Below, piece by piece: positions 51,103-61,601 of a DNA stretch of 64,000 nucleotides. The notes beneath the pieces were generated by a model. The model ran no database searches, was not told the origin of the DNA, and saw nothing but the letters and a program-made list of their open reading frames with translations. Source of the DNA: Linyphia triangularis (taxonomy: Eukaryota > Arthropoda > Arachnida > Araneae > Linyphiidae); NCBI GenBank assembly GCA_963978545.1, contig OZ021730.1, positions 6,889,796-6,953,795 of the forward strand, written 5' to 3'. Position 1 is the first letter of the stretch; each line of letters starts with the position of its first letter. The translations under genes were made by a program, and so were the position numbers.

Positions 51103-54100
51103 TTAGATATGATTTAAAAACCCGATTACTCTAAGAAATGCAAAAAGATTTGGATGGGGGTTTTCCCCAACCAAATCCTGTAGGTTTAAAACTGTGCCTT
51201 TAAAAAATTGAATGCGATGAGAATAAAATTTTGGACATGAAATTAAAATATGGTGCACAGTAATATCGCAACGACAAACATCACAAATGGGCGGATCCTC
51301 TCCCTGCAACAGATGTCGATGCGTGAATCGGGTGTGACCAATGCGCAGACGAGTCAGTTTGACATCTGTCCGACGCATTGGATTTACTGGCCACATATGA
51401 AGATGGTTTTTAATGGTATGAAGTTTGTTGCTAGTTTGCAAATCCCATGCTTCTTGACGCAAAGAAAAAATAAACTTATGAATATGTGATTTTATGTCTT
51501 GGTAGGGGACTGGCTGTTGAAACGGGATTGACGCCGCTTTAGCAGCAGAGTCCGCCAATTCATTTCCTGAAATCCCCACGTGACTAGGTACCCAGCAAAA
51601 CAAAATAACAAAACCTTTCCTCTCAAGTTTGTGTAACAGAGATAATATGTCAGGAGCTATTGGATGACATATGTTATTAAAGTGCTCCAGGCTTGTTAAA
51701 GCACTTAAGCTATCGCTGTATACACAAAACTTGCGATGGGAGCACAAAGAAATGTGCAGCAGAGCACAAAAGATTGCAACCATCTCGGAAGTAAAAACCG
51801 AGCAGGATTTATGAAGCGTGAAACTGACTGTGGATGTGTCAGACACAACACCACAGCCAACACGTTCACCTGCTTTGGATCCATCAGTATAGACTGCATG
51901 ATAGTCTCTATACTGAGATCGGTGTAAACAAAAGATCTTCTGCAAAATTTCTGGGGCAGTGTCTGCTTTGTAATGCATCGCAAATGGATTTAAAAACTGA
52001 AATGATGGAATATCCCATGGAGGAAAGATCTGAGAATTAGCCAGCTGGATATCTAGGTCACTTAGAGCTGCATCCGACAGAACAGATTGAGCTCTTTCAG
52101 AAAATGGGCGAATGCTAGATGGACGTGCATTATATAGCCTACCAAGATATGCGTCAAGACTCAAATTCCGTAAAGGATGACAAGGATCAGATTTTATTCT
52201 ACAGTAGTAGTTAGCGCTTAACTTTTTACGTCTAAGGTCAAGTGGGAGTTGACAACACTCTGTTAACAGACTCTCAATGGGTGAGGAGCGAAATGCACCT
52301 AAACAAATACGGGCAGCAGTATGGTGGACGGTATCCAATCTGCGCAGAAGAGATGCTCCTGCAGAACCATACGCAACGGATCCGTAGTCAATACGAGACA
52401 GGATAACTGAATTGTAAATACGCAGCAAAGAAGTGCGATCAGCACCCCAAGATGTATTTGAGAGTACCTTGAGGATATTAAGCGATTTCTCGCACTTCTT
52501 GCGCAAGTATAAAATATGTGGGAGAAAATTCATCTTGTTGTCGAAAATGACTCCCAGATACCTTATCTGGTTGACAACAGGGATGGGCGTGTTGCGTATG
52601 TGGATTTCAGGGTCAGGGTGAAGACCCCTCCTCCTACAGAAATGGACACAACTGCTTTTAGATGGTGATAGTTTATGGCCGTTTTGTTCACACCATTCTA
52701 TAAGTCTGTTAACAGCAGTTTGTAATTGACGTTCAATTAAGCGCATGTTTGATCCTTGGCATGAGATTTGCAAATCATCAACATACAAAGTTCCATGAAC
52801 AAAGGGTGAAAGGACATGAAGTATGTTACTGATATGAAGATTAAAAAGGGTGACACTTAAAACACAACCTTGAGGAACTCCCTCAGATTGGTTAAAATAA
52901 TTAGAAAATGAAGCTCCAATGCGAACTCTAAAAACACGAGATGATAAAAAAATTTGAATAAAAAGGGGCAGATTACCCCTGAAACCAAAATTAAATAAGG
53001 TTTGCAGGATACCATATTGCCACGTATGATCATACGCCTTCTCAATGTCGAAAAAGATTGAAACTAGATGATTCCTTTGCACAAAGGCATTGCGGACATC
53101 TGTTTCTAGTTTCACGATGTTATCAAGAGTGGACCGTCCTCGTCGGAACCCACTCTGGAAAGGTGAAATGCATTTATCTTTTTCTAACATGTAAGAGAGT
53201 CGGGCGTTTACAATACGTTCAAAGGTCTTACAGAGGCAGCTCGTTAAGGCTATCGGTCGATAGTTTAGAGGATTCTTAGGATCCTTTCCAGGTTTCAGAA
53301 TGGGGATTACAGTAGCTTCCCGCCACAAGGTAGGAAAGATGTTCTCCTTCCAGATTCTATTAAAGAGAAAAAGGATGTTAAAAAGAGAATCTGGACTTAA
53401 ATGGCGAAGCATTTGGTAACTGATCCCATCTGGACCTGGACTGGTGTTATGTGCTTTAGATAAAGCACTCTTCAATTCGTACATCTTAAGTTCACAGTTG
53501 TAGGAATATTCAATATTGCTTTTGAAATTAATTCCAGCCCGTTCAGCACGATTCTTAGTCACTAGAAAAGTAGAACTATAGGAATCGGAACTGGATACAC
53601 TTTCAAAAGTTTCACCGATAAGGTTAGCAATATCTTCAGGGGAAGAGAACACAGCAGCTCCGGTTTGAAGTATCGGGCAAGAATATTCCGGATACAAACC
53701 GTTGGCCGCTCTAACCTTCTTCCACAACTGTTTACTTGATGTTTTAGACGTAATTGAAGAGACATAACTTATCCAAGAATCCTTCTGACTTTGACGTCTA
53801 ACTCTACGAGCAAATGCCTTAGCCTTTTTAAAGGCGATAAAGTTTCCTGTAGTTGGGTATCTGCGGAAGATACCCCATAGCTTCTTTTGTTTCTTGTATG
53901 CAGACTGACAGTCTGCATTCCAGTATGGTTTACAGTGCCGCAGTGTTCTAGGTGATGTCTTAGGAATGGAGGAGTCAGCAGCATTTAAAATTGCTTCAGT
54001 GACATTTTGGACAGCAGTATCAACATCCTCACTGTCCACCATTGTTCCTGATATAACAGCCAATTCAGAAAATTTATCCCAATTCGCCCTATGGTATTTG

Positions 54101-54783
54101 TAAGTAGGTAGACGGCTGGTCACGCCAGTACTACCTGCATGCGAAATGAGGACAGGGAAGTGATCACTGTTGTGTAGATCACTTCCAACAGCAAAATTTA
54201 AATATGGGAAAAGTATAGGGGAACAAATGGCTAAGTCAAGTGAATGGAATGTTCTAGTGGGTTCATGAAAATAGGTTTTCTCCTCATTATTCAGGAGACA
54301 GAGACAGTGATCAGATAACAACTTTTCAATCTGTCTCCCACGAGGGTTCGTATTATCATTACCCCACATAGTACTGTGTCCATTAAGGTCGCCAAGCAAT
54401 AGAAATGGAGCTGGAAGCTGGTCAATCAAATCATTCAGCTCCTCTTGGCGGATGATAGCATGTGGCGGTAGGTATAGGCAACAGACTGTGAGAAGGGACT
54501 GTAAATGAAGTCTCGCAGCCACAGCCTGTAGAGATGTGCGCAGTGTGATTACAGTGCTGGGATAGTCATGAGAAATAAAAAGGCATACTCCTCCAGACAC
54601 TGTATTACTACGGGTAACATCTTTTCTAATGCAGCTATACCTACGGATCTTAGATATATAAGTATCCTTCAAGAAGGTTTCTTGAAGGGCCAAACATGCT
54701 GGATGGTAAAGTGAAATAATATTCTTCACATCATCCTTCCTAGACCTAAAACCGCGACAGTTCCAAGAAACAAAAGAAGCCAT
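51103..54783 (-). CDS. E5 ORF2: endonuclease, reverse transcriptase, RNase H
   Basis: 1226 codons from ATG 54783, which overlaps the ORF1 stop as TAATG. EN is about 54780-54110 (FVSWNCRGF, LGDLNGHSTMWG, SDHFPVL), RT about 53430-52540 (LKPGKDPKNPLNYRPIALTS, YVDDLQI near 52780), RNase H about 51900-51510 (YTDGSKAGERVG, FTSEMVAI, YSDSLSAL, WVPSHVGISGNELAD), and C-terminal CX2CX7HX4C about 51290. This frame is intact although the element's ORF1 is interrupted. Confidence 0.9.
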   Translation of the reverse strand: MASFVSWNCRGFRSRKDDVKNIISLYHPACLALQETFLKDTYISKIRRYSCIRKDVTRSNTVSGGVCLFISHDYPSTVITLRTSLQAVAARLHLQSLLTVCCLYLPPHAIIRQEELNDLIDQLPAPFLLLGDLNGHSTMWGNDNTNPRGRQIEKLLSDHCLCLLNNEEKTYFHEPTRTFHSLDLAICSPILFPYLNFAVGSDLHNSDHFPVLISHAGSTGVTSRLPTYKYHRANWDKFSELAVISGTMVDSEDVDTAVQNVTEAILNAADSSIPKTSPRTLRHCKPYWNADCQSAYKKQKKLWGIFRRYPTTGNFIAFKKAKAFARRVRRQSQKDSWISYVSSITSKTSSKQLWKKVRAANGLYPEYSCPILQTGAAVFSSPEDIANLIGETFESVSSSDSYSSTFLVTKNRAERAGINFKSNIEYSYNCELKMYELKSALSKAHNTSPGPDGISYQMLRHLSPDSLFNILFLFNRIWKENIFPTLWREATVIPILKPGKDPKNPLNYRPIALTSCLCKTFERIVNARLSYMLEKDKCISPFQSGFRRGRSTLDNIVKLETDVRNAFVQRNHLVSIFFDIEKAYDHTWQYGILQTLFNFGFRGNLPLFIQIFLSSRVFRVRIGASFSNYFNQSEGVPQGCVLSVTLFNLHISNILHVLSPFVHGTLYVDDLQISCQGSNMRLIERQLQTAVNRLIEWCEQNGHKLSPSKSSCVHFCRRRGLHPDPEIHIRNTPIPVVNQIRYLGVIFDNKMNFLPHILYLRKKCEKSLNILKVLSNTSWGADRTSLLRIYNSVILSRIDYGSVAYGSAGASLLRRLDTVHHTAARICLGAFRSSPIESLLTECCQLPLDLRRKKLSANYYCRIKSDPCHPLRNLSLDAYLGRLYNARPSSIRPFSERAQSVLSDAALSDLDIQLANSQIFPPWDIPSFQFLNPFAMHYKADTAPEILQKIFCLHRSQYRDYHAVYTDGSKAGERVGCGVVSDTSTVSFTLHKSCSVFTSEMVAIFCALLHISLCSHRKFCVYSDSLSALTSLEHFNNICHPIAPDILSLLHKLERKGFVILFCWVPSHVGISGNELADSAAKAASIPFQQPVPYQDIKSHIHKFIFSLRQEAWDLQTSNKLHTIKNHLHMWPVNPMRRTDVKLTRLRIGHTRFTHRHLLQGEDPPICDVCRCDITVHHILISCPKFYSHRIQFFKGTVLNLQDLVGENPHPNLFAFLRVIGFLNHI

Positions 54784-55890
54784 TACTTATTTAAGGTTAA
54801 ATTTAAATGGGGATCAGGCTCTTCACTAATATCTTCGTCATCATCAGATGGGTGAAGATTCACCACATCCGCATCTCTAAATGAACGAAGGATATTAAAA
54901 GGGTTAGAGGGCTTCTCTCGAGAAAGTCCTCCTTTGGCAGATTTAAGTTTCATTGTTTGTAAAGCCTTTGATTTTGCAAGAGATTTCTTTAAAATCGTTG
55001 GTCGTTTTACAACCTCTGTAGATGGTCGTTGAGGTATTTGAACAAGAGATGATACTGGAGAGTCTGTTTGTGTGCTTTTGCAGCTGAATGTTTTTTTCAA
55101 AACATCAGCATAAGCAACACCAACGCGTGGAGTTCTCGTTTCAACAAGTCGTTTGGCATCAAAATATGACACATTTTGGTTTACTCGCACGGTCTGAATT
55201 TCTTTTTCTTTTACCCACTGTGGACATGATCGAGAGTAAGATGGATGTGTGCCATCACAATTGACACACTTCTCGGGTGCTTTGCAATTAGCACTATCAT
55301 GTCCAGTACCTGCACAACGTGCGCATGTTTCCGTTTTCCCACGGCACGCTGTTTGAGAGTGACCATATTTCTGGCACTTGAAACAGCGAAGTGGGTTTGG
55401 AATATACGGACGAACATTGCAATTCAAATAGCCGGCTTTTACGTGTGATGGTAATGTGGGTAAATCAAAAGTTAGGATCAAATGCTTAGTGGGGATGATA
55501 TTCCCATCTCGTCGTATTGTTATGCGGTGGACGGCCGAAACGTGTTGATCACGTAGGTGATCTAGAATTTCGTCCTCCGCTGTATGGTAAAGGTCTGACT
55601 CAGACACAACACCACGAGATTTGTTAAGCGATCCATGAGCAGTAACAGTTACCGGGAAAGTTCCAAAATTTTCTATTTTCTGTATGCTATTGGCTTGTTG
55701 AACATTGCGAACTTCCACTAACAGATCTCCAGACTTCAGTTTTTTGACTGAAGCTGTATCTCCAACGAACGACTTTAAAGCTTTCTCAATTAGAAAAGGA
55801 GAAACCTTTTCAAAAGAACCCTCCACTCGATGTAAAACAAAGTATTTAAATTTCAAATGATTTGATGAGCTTTGTCCGTGTTGCTCCCCA

Positions 55891-55904
55891 CTAGGGGGAG
55901 AAGA
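55891..55904 (+). repeat. E6 target-site duplication, left
   Basis: ctagggggagaaga, exact match to 61566-61579. Confidence 0.92.
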
Positions 55905-56111
55905 TGTTGTTTGTTTGTTTGCGGTTTTATGGCGCAAAGGCAACACAAGGGCCATGCTGCGCCAAAACAAAGGATAAAAGAAAAACTAGGATGAAAGATG
56001 AATTATAAATATGATGAGATGTGACATGATATAATTAAAAAATATTAAAAACACATTTCTAAAATGATGAAGAGGTTAATAAAATTTAAAAAATGAATAT
56101 GTTTAAAACAG

Positions 56112-59100
56112 CTAGATGTGATTTAAAAACCCGATTGATCTTAAAAAAGCAAAAAGATTTGGATGGGGAGTTTCCCCAATCAAATCATGAAGACTTAAAC
56201 TAGTACTCTTAAAAAACCTAAGACGTTGTGATTGAAACTTAGGACAAGAAATTAAAATATGATACACAGTAAGATCGCAACGACAAATATCGCAAACAGG
56301 TGGATCTTCTCCCAGCAATAGATGTCGATGCGTCAATCGGGTGTGACCAATGCGCAGACGAGTCAGTTTGACATCTGTCCGACGCATTGGATTAACTGGC
56401 CACATATGAAGATGGTTTTTAATGGTATGAAGTTTGTTGCTAGTTTGCAAATCCCATGCTTCTTGACGCAAAGAAAAAATAAACTTATGAATATGTGATT
56501 TTATGTCTTGGTAGGGGACTGGCTGCTGAAACGGGATTGACGCCGCTTTAGCAACAGAGTCCGCCAATTCATTTCCTGAAATCCCCACGTGACTAGGTAC
56601 CCAGAAAAACAAAATAACAAAACCTTTCCTCTCAAGTTTGTGTAACAGAGATAATATGTCAGGAGCTATTGGATGACATATGTTATTAAAGTGCTCCAGG
56701 CTTGTTAAAGCACTTAAGCTATCGCTGTATACACAAAACTTGCGATGGGAGCACAAAGAAATGTGCAGCAGAGCACAAAAAATTGCAACCATCTCGGAAG
56801 TAAAAACCGAGCAGGATTTATGAAGCGTGAAACTGACTGTGGATGTGTCAGACACAACACCACAGCCAACACGTTCACCTGCTTTGGATCCATCAGTATA
56901 GACTGCATGATAGTCTCTATACTGAGATCGGTGTAAACAAAAGATCTTCTGTAAAATTTCTGGGGCAGTGTCTGCTTTGTAATGCATCGCAAATGGATTT
57001 AAAAAATTAAATGATGGAATATCCCATGGAGGAAAGATCTGAGAATTAGCCAGCTGGATATCTAGGTCACTTAGAGCAGCATCCGACAGAACAGATTGAG
57101 CTCTTTCAGAAAATGGGCGAATGCTAGATGGACGTGCATTATATAGCCTACCAAGATATGCGTCAAGACTCAAATTCCGTAAAGGATGAGAAGGATCAGA
57201 TTTTATTCTACAGTAGTAGTTAGCGCTTAACTTTTTACGTCTAAGGTCAAGTGGGAGTTGACAACACTCTGTTAAAAGACTCTCAATGGGTGAGGTGCGA
57301 AATGCACCTAAACAAATACGGGCAGCAGTATGGTGGACGGTATCCAATCTGCGCAGAAGAGATGCTCCTGCAGAACCATACGCAATGCATCCGTAGTCGA
57401 TGCGAGATAAGATAACTGAATTGTAAATACGCAGCAAAGAAGTGCGATCAGCACCCCAAGATGTATTTGAGAGTACCTTGAGGATATTAAGCGATTTCTC
57501 GCACTTCTTGCGCAAGTATAAAATATGTGGGAGAAAATTCAACTTATTGTCAAAGATAACTCCCAGGTATCTTATCTGATTCACAACTGGGATGGGAGAA
57601 TTGCGTATGTGGATTTCAGGGTCAGGGTGAAGACCTCTCCTCCTACAGAAGTGGATGCAACTGCTTTTAGATGGTGATAGTTTATGGCCGTTTTGTTCAC
57701 ACCATTCTACAAGTCTGTTAACAGCAGTTTGTAATTGACGTTCAATTAAGCGCATGTTTGATCCTTGGCATGAGATTTGCAAATCATCAACATACAAAGT
57801 TCCATGAACAAAGGGTGAAAGGACATGAAGTATGTTACTGATATGAAGATTAAAAAGGGTGACACTTAAAACACAACCTTGAGGAACTCCCTCAGATTGG
57901 TTAAAATAATTTGAAAATGAAGCTCCAATACGAACTCTAAAAACACGAGATGATAAAAAATTTTGAATAAAAAGGGGCAGATTACCCCTAAAACCAAAAT
58001 TAAATAGAGTTTGCAGGATACCATATCGCCACGTATGATCATACGCCTTCTCAATGTCGAAAAAGATTGAAACTAGATGATTCCTCTGCACAAAGGCATT
58101 ACGAACATCTGTTTCTAGTTTCACGATGTTATCAAGAGTGGACCGTCCTCGTCGGAACCCACTCTGGAAAGGTGAAATACATTTATCTTTTTCTAACATG
58201 TAAGAGAGTCGGGCGTTTACAATACGTTCAAAGGTCTTACAAAGGCAGCTCGTTAAGGCTATCGGTCGATAGTTCAGAGGATCCTTGGGATCTTTTCCAG
58301 GTTTCAGAATGGGGATTACAGTAGCTTCCCGCCACAAGGTAGGAAAGATGTTCTCCTTCCAGATTCGATTAAAGAGAAAAAGGATGTTCAAAAGAGAATC
58401 TGGACTTAAATGGCGAAGCATTTGGTAACTGATCCCATCTGGACCTGGACTGGTGTTATGTGCTTTAGCTAAAGCACTCTTCAATTCATACATCTTAAGA
58501 TCACAGTTGTAGGAATATTCAATATTGCTTTTGAAATTAATTCCAGCCCGTTCAGCACGATTCTTAGTCACTAAAAATGTAGGACTATAAGAATCGGAAC
58601 TGGATACACTTTCAAAAGTTTCACCTATAAGGTTAGCAATATCTTCAGGGGAAGAGAACACAGCAGCTCCGGTTTGAAGTATCGGACAAGAATATTCCGG
58701 ATACAAACCGTTGGCCGCTCTAACCTTCTTCCACAACTGTTTACTTGATGTTTTGGATGTAATTGAAGAGACATAACTTATCCAAGAATCCTTTTGACTC
58801 TGACGTCTAACTCTACGAGCAAATGCCTTAGCCTTTTTAAAGGCGATAAGGTTTCCTGTAGTTGGGTATCTGCGGAAGATACCCCATAGCTTCTTTTGTT
58901 TCTTGTATGCAGACTGACAGTCTGCATTCCAGTATGGTTTACAGTGCCGCAGTGTTCTAGGTGATGTCTTAGGAATGGAGGAGTCAGCAGCATTTAAAAT
59001 TGCTTGAGTGACATTTTGGACAGCAGTATCAACATCCTCACTGTCCACCATTGTTCCTGTTATAATAGCCAACTCAGTAAATTTGTCCCAATTTGCCCTA

Positions 59101-59792
59101 TGGTATTTATATGTCGGTAAGCGGTTGGTGACGCTACCATTACCAGTATGGGAAATGAGGATAGGGAAGTGATCACTGTTGTGTAGATCACTCCCAACAG
59201 CAAAATTCAAGTATGGCAAAAGTATAGGGGAACAAATGGCTAAATCAAGTGAATGGAATGTTCTAGTGGGTTCGTGAAAATAAGTTTTATCCTCGTTATT
59301 CAGGAGACAGAGACAGTGATCAGATAGCAACTTTTCAATCTGTCTCCCACGAGGGTTCGTATTATCATTACCCCACATAGTACTGTGTCCATTAAAGTCA
59401 CCGAGCAGTAAAAATGGCACTGGAAGCTGGTCTATCAGATTATTCAGCTCCTCTTGGCGGATGATAGCATGTGGCGGTAGGTATAGGCAACAGACTGTGA
59501 GAAGGGACTGTAAATGAAGTCTCACAGCCACAGCCTGTAGAGATGTCCGTAGTGTTAGTACAGTGCTGGGGTAATCGTGAGAAATAAAAAGGCATACTCC
59601 TCCAGACACCGTATTACCACGTCTAACATCTTTTCTAATACAACTATACCTACGAATTTTAGATGTATAAGTATCATTCAAGAAAGTTTCTTGAAGTGCC
59701 AAACATGCTGGATGGTAAAGGGAAATTATATTTTTCACATCATCCTTCCTTGACCTAAAACCGCGACAATTCCAAGAAACAAAAGAAGCCAT
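56112..59792 (-). CDS. E6 ORF2: endonuclease, reverse transcriptase, RNase H
   Basis: 1226 codons from ATG 59792, again overlapping the ORF1 stop as TAATG. Domains mirror E5: EN about 59790-59110 (LGDFNGHSTMWG), RT about 58440-57550 (YVDDLQI near 57790), RNase H about 56910-56520. One difference is WVPSHVG preceded by FF where E5 has FC, and ELADSVAK where E5 has ELADSAAK. No stop or frameshift. Reverse transcription at nicked target DNA is the expected role. Confidence 0.92.
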   Translation of the reverse strand: MASFVSWNCRGFRSRKDDVKNIISLYHPACLALQETFLNDTYTSKIRRYSCIRKDVRRGNTVSGGVCLFISHDYPSTVLTLRTSLQAVAVRLHLQSLLTVCCLYLPPHAIIRQEELNNLIDQLPVPFLLLGDFNGHSTMWGNDNTNPRGRQIEKLLSDHCLCLLNNEDKTYFHEPTRTFHSLDLAICSPILLPYLNFAVGSDLHNSDHFPILISHTGNGSVTNRLPTYKYHRANWDKFTELAIITGTMVDSEDVDTAVQNVTQAILNAADSSIPKTSPRTLRHCKPYWNADCQSAYKKQKKLWGIFRRYPTTGNLIAFKKAKAFARRVRRQSQKDSWISYVSSITSKTSSKQLWKKVRAANGLYPEYSCPILQTGAAVFSSPEDIANLIGETFESVSSSDSYSPTFLVTKNRAERAGINFKSNIEYSYNCDLKMYELKSALAKAHNTSPGPDGISYQMLRHLSPDSLLNILFLFNRIWKENIFPTLWREATVIPILKPGKDPKDPLNYRPIALTSCLCKTFERIVNARLSYMLEKDKCISPFQSGFRRGRSTLDNIVKLETDVRNAFVQRNHLVSIFFDIEKAYDHTWRYGILQTLFNFGFRGNLPLFIQNFLSSRVFRVRIGASFSNYFNQSEGVPQGCVLSVTLFNLHISNILHVLSPFVHGTLYVDDLQISCQGSNMRLIERQLQTAVNRLVEWCEQNGHKLSPSKSSCIHFCRRRGLHPDPEIHIRNSPIPVVNQIRYLGVIFDNKLNFLPHILYLRKKCEKSLNILKVLSNTSWGADRTSLLRIYNSVILSRIDYGCIAYGSAGASLLRRLDTVHHTAARICLGAFRTSPIESLLTECCQLPLDLRRKKLSANYYCRIKSDPSHPLRNLSLDAYLGRLYNARPSSIRPFSERAQSVLSDAALSDLDIQLANSQIFPPWDIPSFNFLNPFAMHYKADTAPEILQKIFCLHRSQYRDYHAVYTDGSKAGERVGCGVVSDTSTVSFTLHKSCSVFTSEMVAIFCALLHISLCSHRKFCVYSDSLSALTSLEHFNNICHPIAPDILSLLHKLERKGFVILFFWVPSHVGISGNELADSVAKAASIPFQQPVPYQDIKSHIHKFIFSLRQEAWDLQTSNKLHTIKNHLHMWPVNPMRRTDVKLTRLRIGHTRLTHRHLLLGEDPPVCDICRCDLTVYHILISCPKFQSQRLRFFKSTSLSLHDLIGETPHPNLFAFLRSIGFLNHI

Positions 59793-60931
59793 TAATTACT
59801 TGATGCAATTTTAAAAGGGGGGTCAGGCTCTTCACTAATATCTTCGTCATCAGATGGGTGAAGGTTCACCACATCCGCCTCCCTAAATGAACGAAGGATA
59901 TTAAAACGGTTAGAGGGCTTCTCTCTCGAAGGTCCTCCTTTAGCTGATTTAAGTTTGATCGCTTGTAATGCTTTGGACTTAGCTAAGGTTTTCTTCAAAA
60001 TAGGTGGTTGTTTAATTACCTCCGTAGATGTTCTCTGAGGTAATTTGACTAGACTTGAGGAAGTAGACTCTGTCTGTGTGCTTTGGCTGCTGAAAGTTTT
60101 TTTGCAAACATCAGCATAGGCGACACCAACAGAAGGGGTTCTAGCTTCAACAAGTCTTCTAGCATCAAAGTATGACAAATTCTGGTTCACTCGCACGGTC
60201 TGGATTTCCTTTTCTTTTACCCACACTGGACATTTCCGATAGTAAGATGGATGGGAGCCATCACAATTAACACACTTTTCAGGTGCCTTGCAATTTGCAC
60301 TATCATGTCCAGTACTTGCACAACGTGCACATGTTTCCGTTTCCCCACGACAAGCTGTTTGTGAGTGACCATATTTCTGGCACTTGAAACAGCGAAGTGG
60401 GTTCGGAACATACGGACGAATAGGGCAATTCAAATAGCCGGCTTTTATATGCGATGGTAATGTGGGCAAATCAAAAGTGAGAATCAAATGCTTAGTAGGT
60501 ATGATATTCCCTTCTCGACGTATGGTTATACGGTGGACGGCTGAAACGTGTTGCTCACGTAAGTGGTCAAGAATCTCGTCCTCCGGTGTGTGGTAAAGGT
60601 CTGATTCAGACACCACACCGCGAGATTTATTAAGGGAACCATGTACTGTCACATTTACCGGGAGTGTACCAAAATATTCGATCTTTAGTATATTCTTCGC
60701 TTGTTGGACATTACGAACTTCAACTAAAAGATCTCCAGACTTCAGTTTCTTAACTGAAGCTGTATCGCCAACAAATGATGCCAGAGTTTTTTCTATTAGA
60801 AATGGAGATACCTTTTCGAAAGAGCCCTCCTTACGATGAACGATAAAGAATTTTGCTGCAATGTGGTTTGTAAAGTTTTGTCCATGTTGCTCCCCACTAG
60901 GGGGAGAAGAAGAAGAAGATTTATTAGCCAT
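59792..60931 (-). CDS. E6 ORF1: Gag with three zinc knuckles
   Basis: ATG at 60931 (MANKSSSSSPPSGEQ), 380 codons. Conserved VSPFLIEKTLASFVG and LKSGDLLVEV region; knuckles CFKCQKYGHSQTAC, CARCASTGHDSANC and CVNCDGSHPSYYRKC; then WVKEKEIQTVRVNQN and a Lys-rich tail ending in an acidic stretch. It is shorter than E1 and E3 ORF1. The stop overlaps the ORF2 ATG. Confidence 0.9.
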   Translation of the reverse strand: MANKSSSSSPPSGEQHGQNFTNHIAAKFFIVHRKEGSFEKVSPFLIEKTLASFVGDTASVKKLKSGDLLVEVRNVQQAKNILKIEYFGTLPVNVTVHGSLNKSRGVVSESDLYHTPEDEILDHLREQHVSAVHRITIRREGNIIPTKHLILTFDLPTLPSHIKAGYLNCPIRPYVPNPLRCFKCQKYGHSQTACRGETETCARCASTGHDSANCKAPEKCVNCDGSHPSYYRKCPVWVKEKEIQTVRVNQNLSYFDARRLVEARTPSVGVAYADVCKKTFSSQSTQTESTSSSLVKLPQRTSTEVIKQPPILKKTLAKSKALQAIKLKSAKGGPSREKPSNRFNILRSFREADVVNLHPSDDEDISEEPDPPFKIASSN

Positions 60932-61565
60932 AAAAGAAAAGAAATAAAATTCGGGCACTAGTGTCCCACCCTCCATGGAGTCCACAATATCGGGGATAGA
61001 GCATCCCGGCAAGCAACAAAAATCATAAAAGAAAACAAAATATCAACAGAACTGTTACGCACGGAATGACTCTATCGGGTTAACCAATGCCTATACGCGA
61101 CCGGCTCGTCCCTGTAGAAGTCTCCACCCTTAACGAGGTTCCCAGCAGACGAGTCGGACGCTTGATCCCTAGCCGCCGACGAAGTCGGACGACCAGCCGA
61201 TTGATACACACGGGACCAATGTGTACCTCCCGTTTATCTGCAGCAAGGGCCAAAGTAGTGTATTGGGACAGTATGTCGCCCCTCAACTACCAGGATCCCC
61301 CTTTCCAGGGACACGGGTCTCCACGCACGGCAAACACGTGGGTGATATAATCCCCAAGAGAAGCTGATAGCAACAGAGCGGCACAAAGCTTCTCAAGGGG
61401 AGCCCTCACCTCTGAAGAGGTAACCACAATGAGGGATGGAAGAGAAGCCAAACAATAAATACAAAACCATAACGAGAAGGTAAAACAGAAGGAGGGATAG
61501 ATCACTGGGGAGCCCCGGGGTTGTGAAGCCCGTATTTACTTATAGAAAGTAAACCCCCTGAGGGG
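60932..61565 (-). promoter_or_regulatory. E6 5' leader with terminal stem-loops
   Basis: No gene. At the 5' end (sense) CCTC-A-GGGG pairs with CCCCGGGG around a long hairpin TTTACTT-TCTAT-AAGTAAA, followed by ACGGGC. The cagccgattga block is at 61194-61204, and the hairpin block cacgcacggcaaacacgtgg is at 61332-61351. Very similar to E5's leader. Confidence 0.7.
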
Positions 61566-61579
61566 CTAGGGGGAGAAGA
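61566..61579 (+). repeat. E6 target-site duplication, right
   Basis: ctagggggagaaga, exact match to 55891-55904. Confidence 0.92.
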
Positions 61580-61601
61580 AGAAGAAGATTTATTTTCCAT
61601 T

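Larger units (their letters stand above)
55905..61565 (-). mobile_element. E6: full-length I-like LINE, both ORFs intact
   Basis: 5.66 kb, the innermost insertion, with an exact 14-bp target duplication. Tail (TTTG)n on +, hairpin 55930-55965, 5' stem-loops at about 61505-61565. It is nearly identical to E5. Confidence 0.94.
54783..61601 (-). pseudogene. E5 ORF1 (Gag), interrupted by E6 near its start
   Basis: The ATG and first codons (MENKSSSS) lie at 61601-61580; the rest continues at 55904-54783 after E6. Visible: VSPFLIEKALKSFVG, LKSGDLLVEV, then knuckles CFKCQKYGHSQTAC, CARCAGTGHDSANC and CVNCDGTHPSYSRSC, and an acidic tail DDDEDISEEPDPH. Apart from the insertion the frame is intact, so E5 was probably competent until E6 arrived. 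Confidence 0.88.
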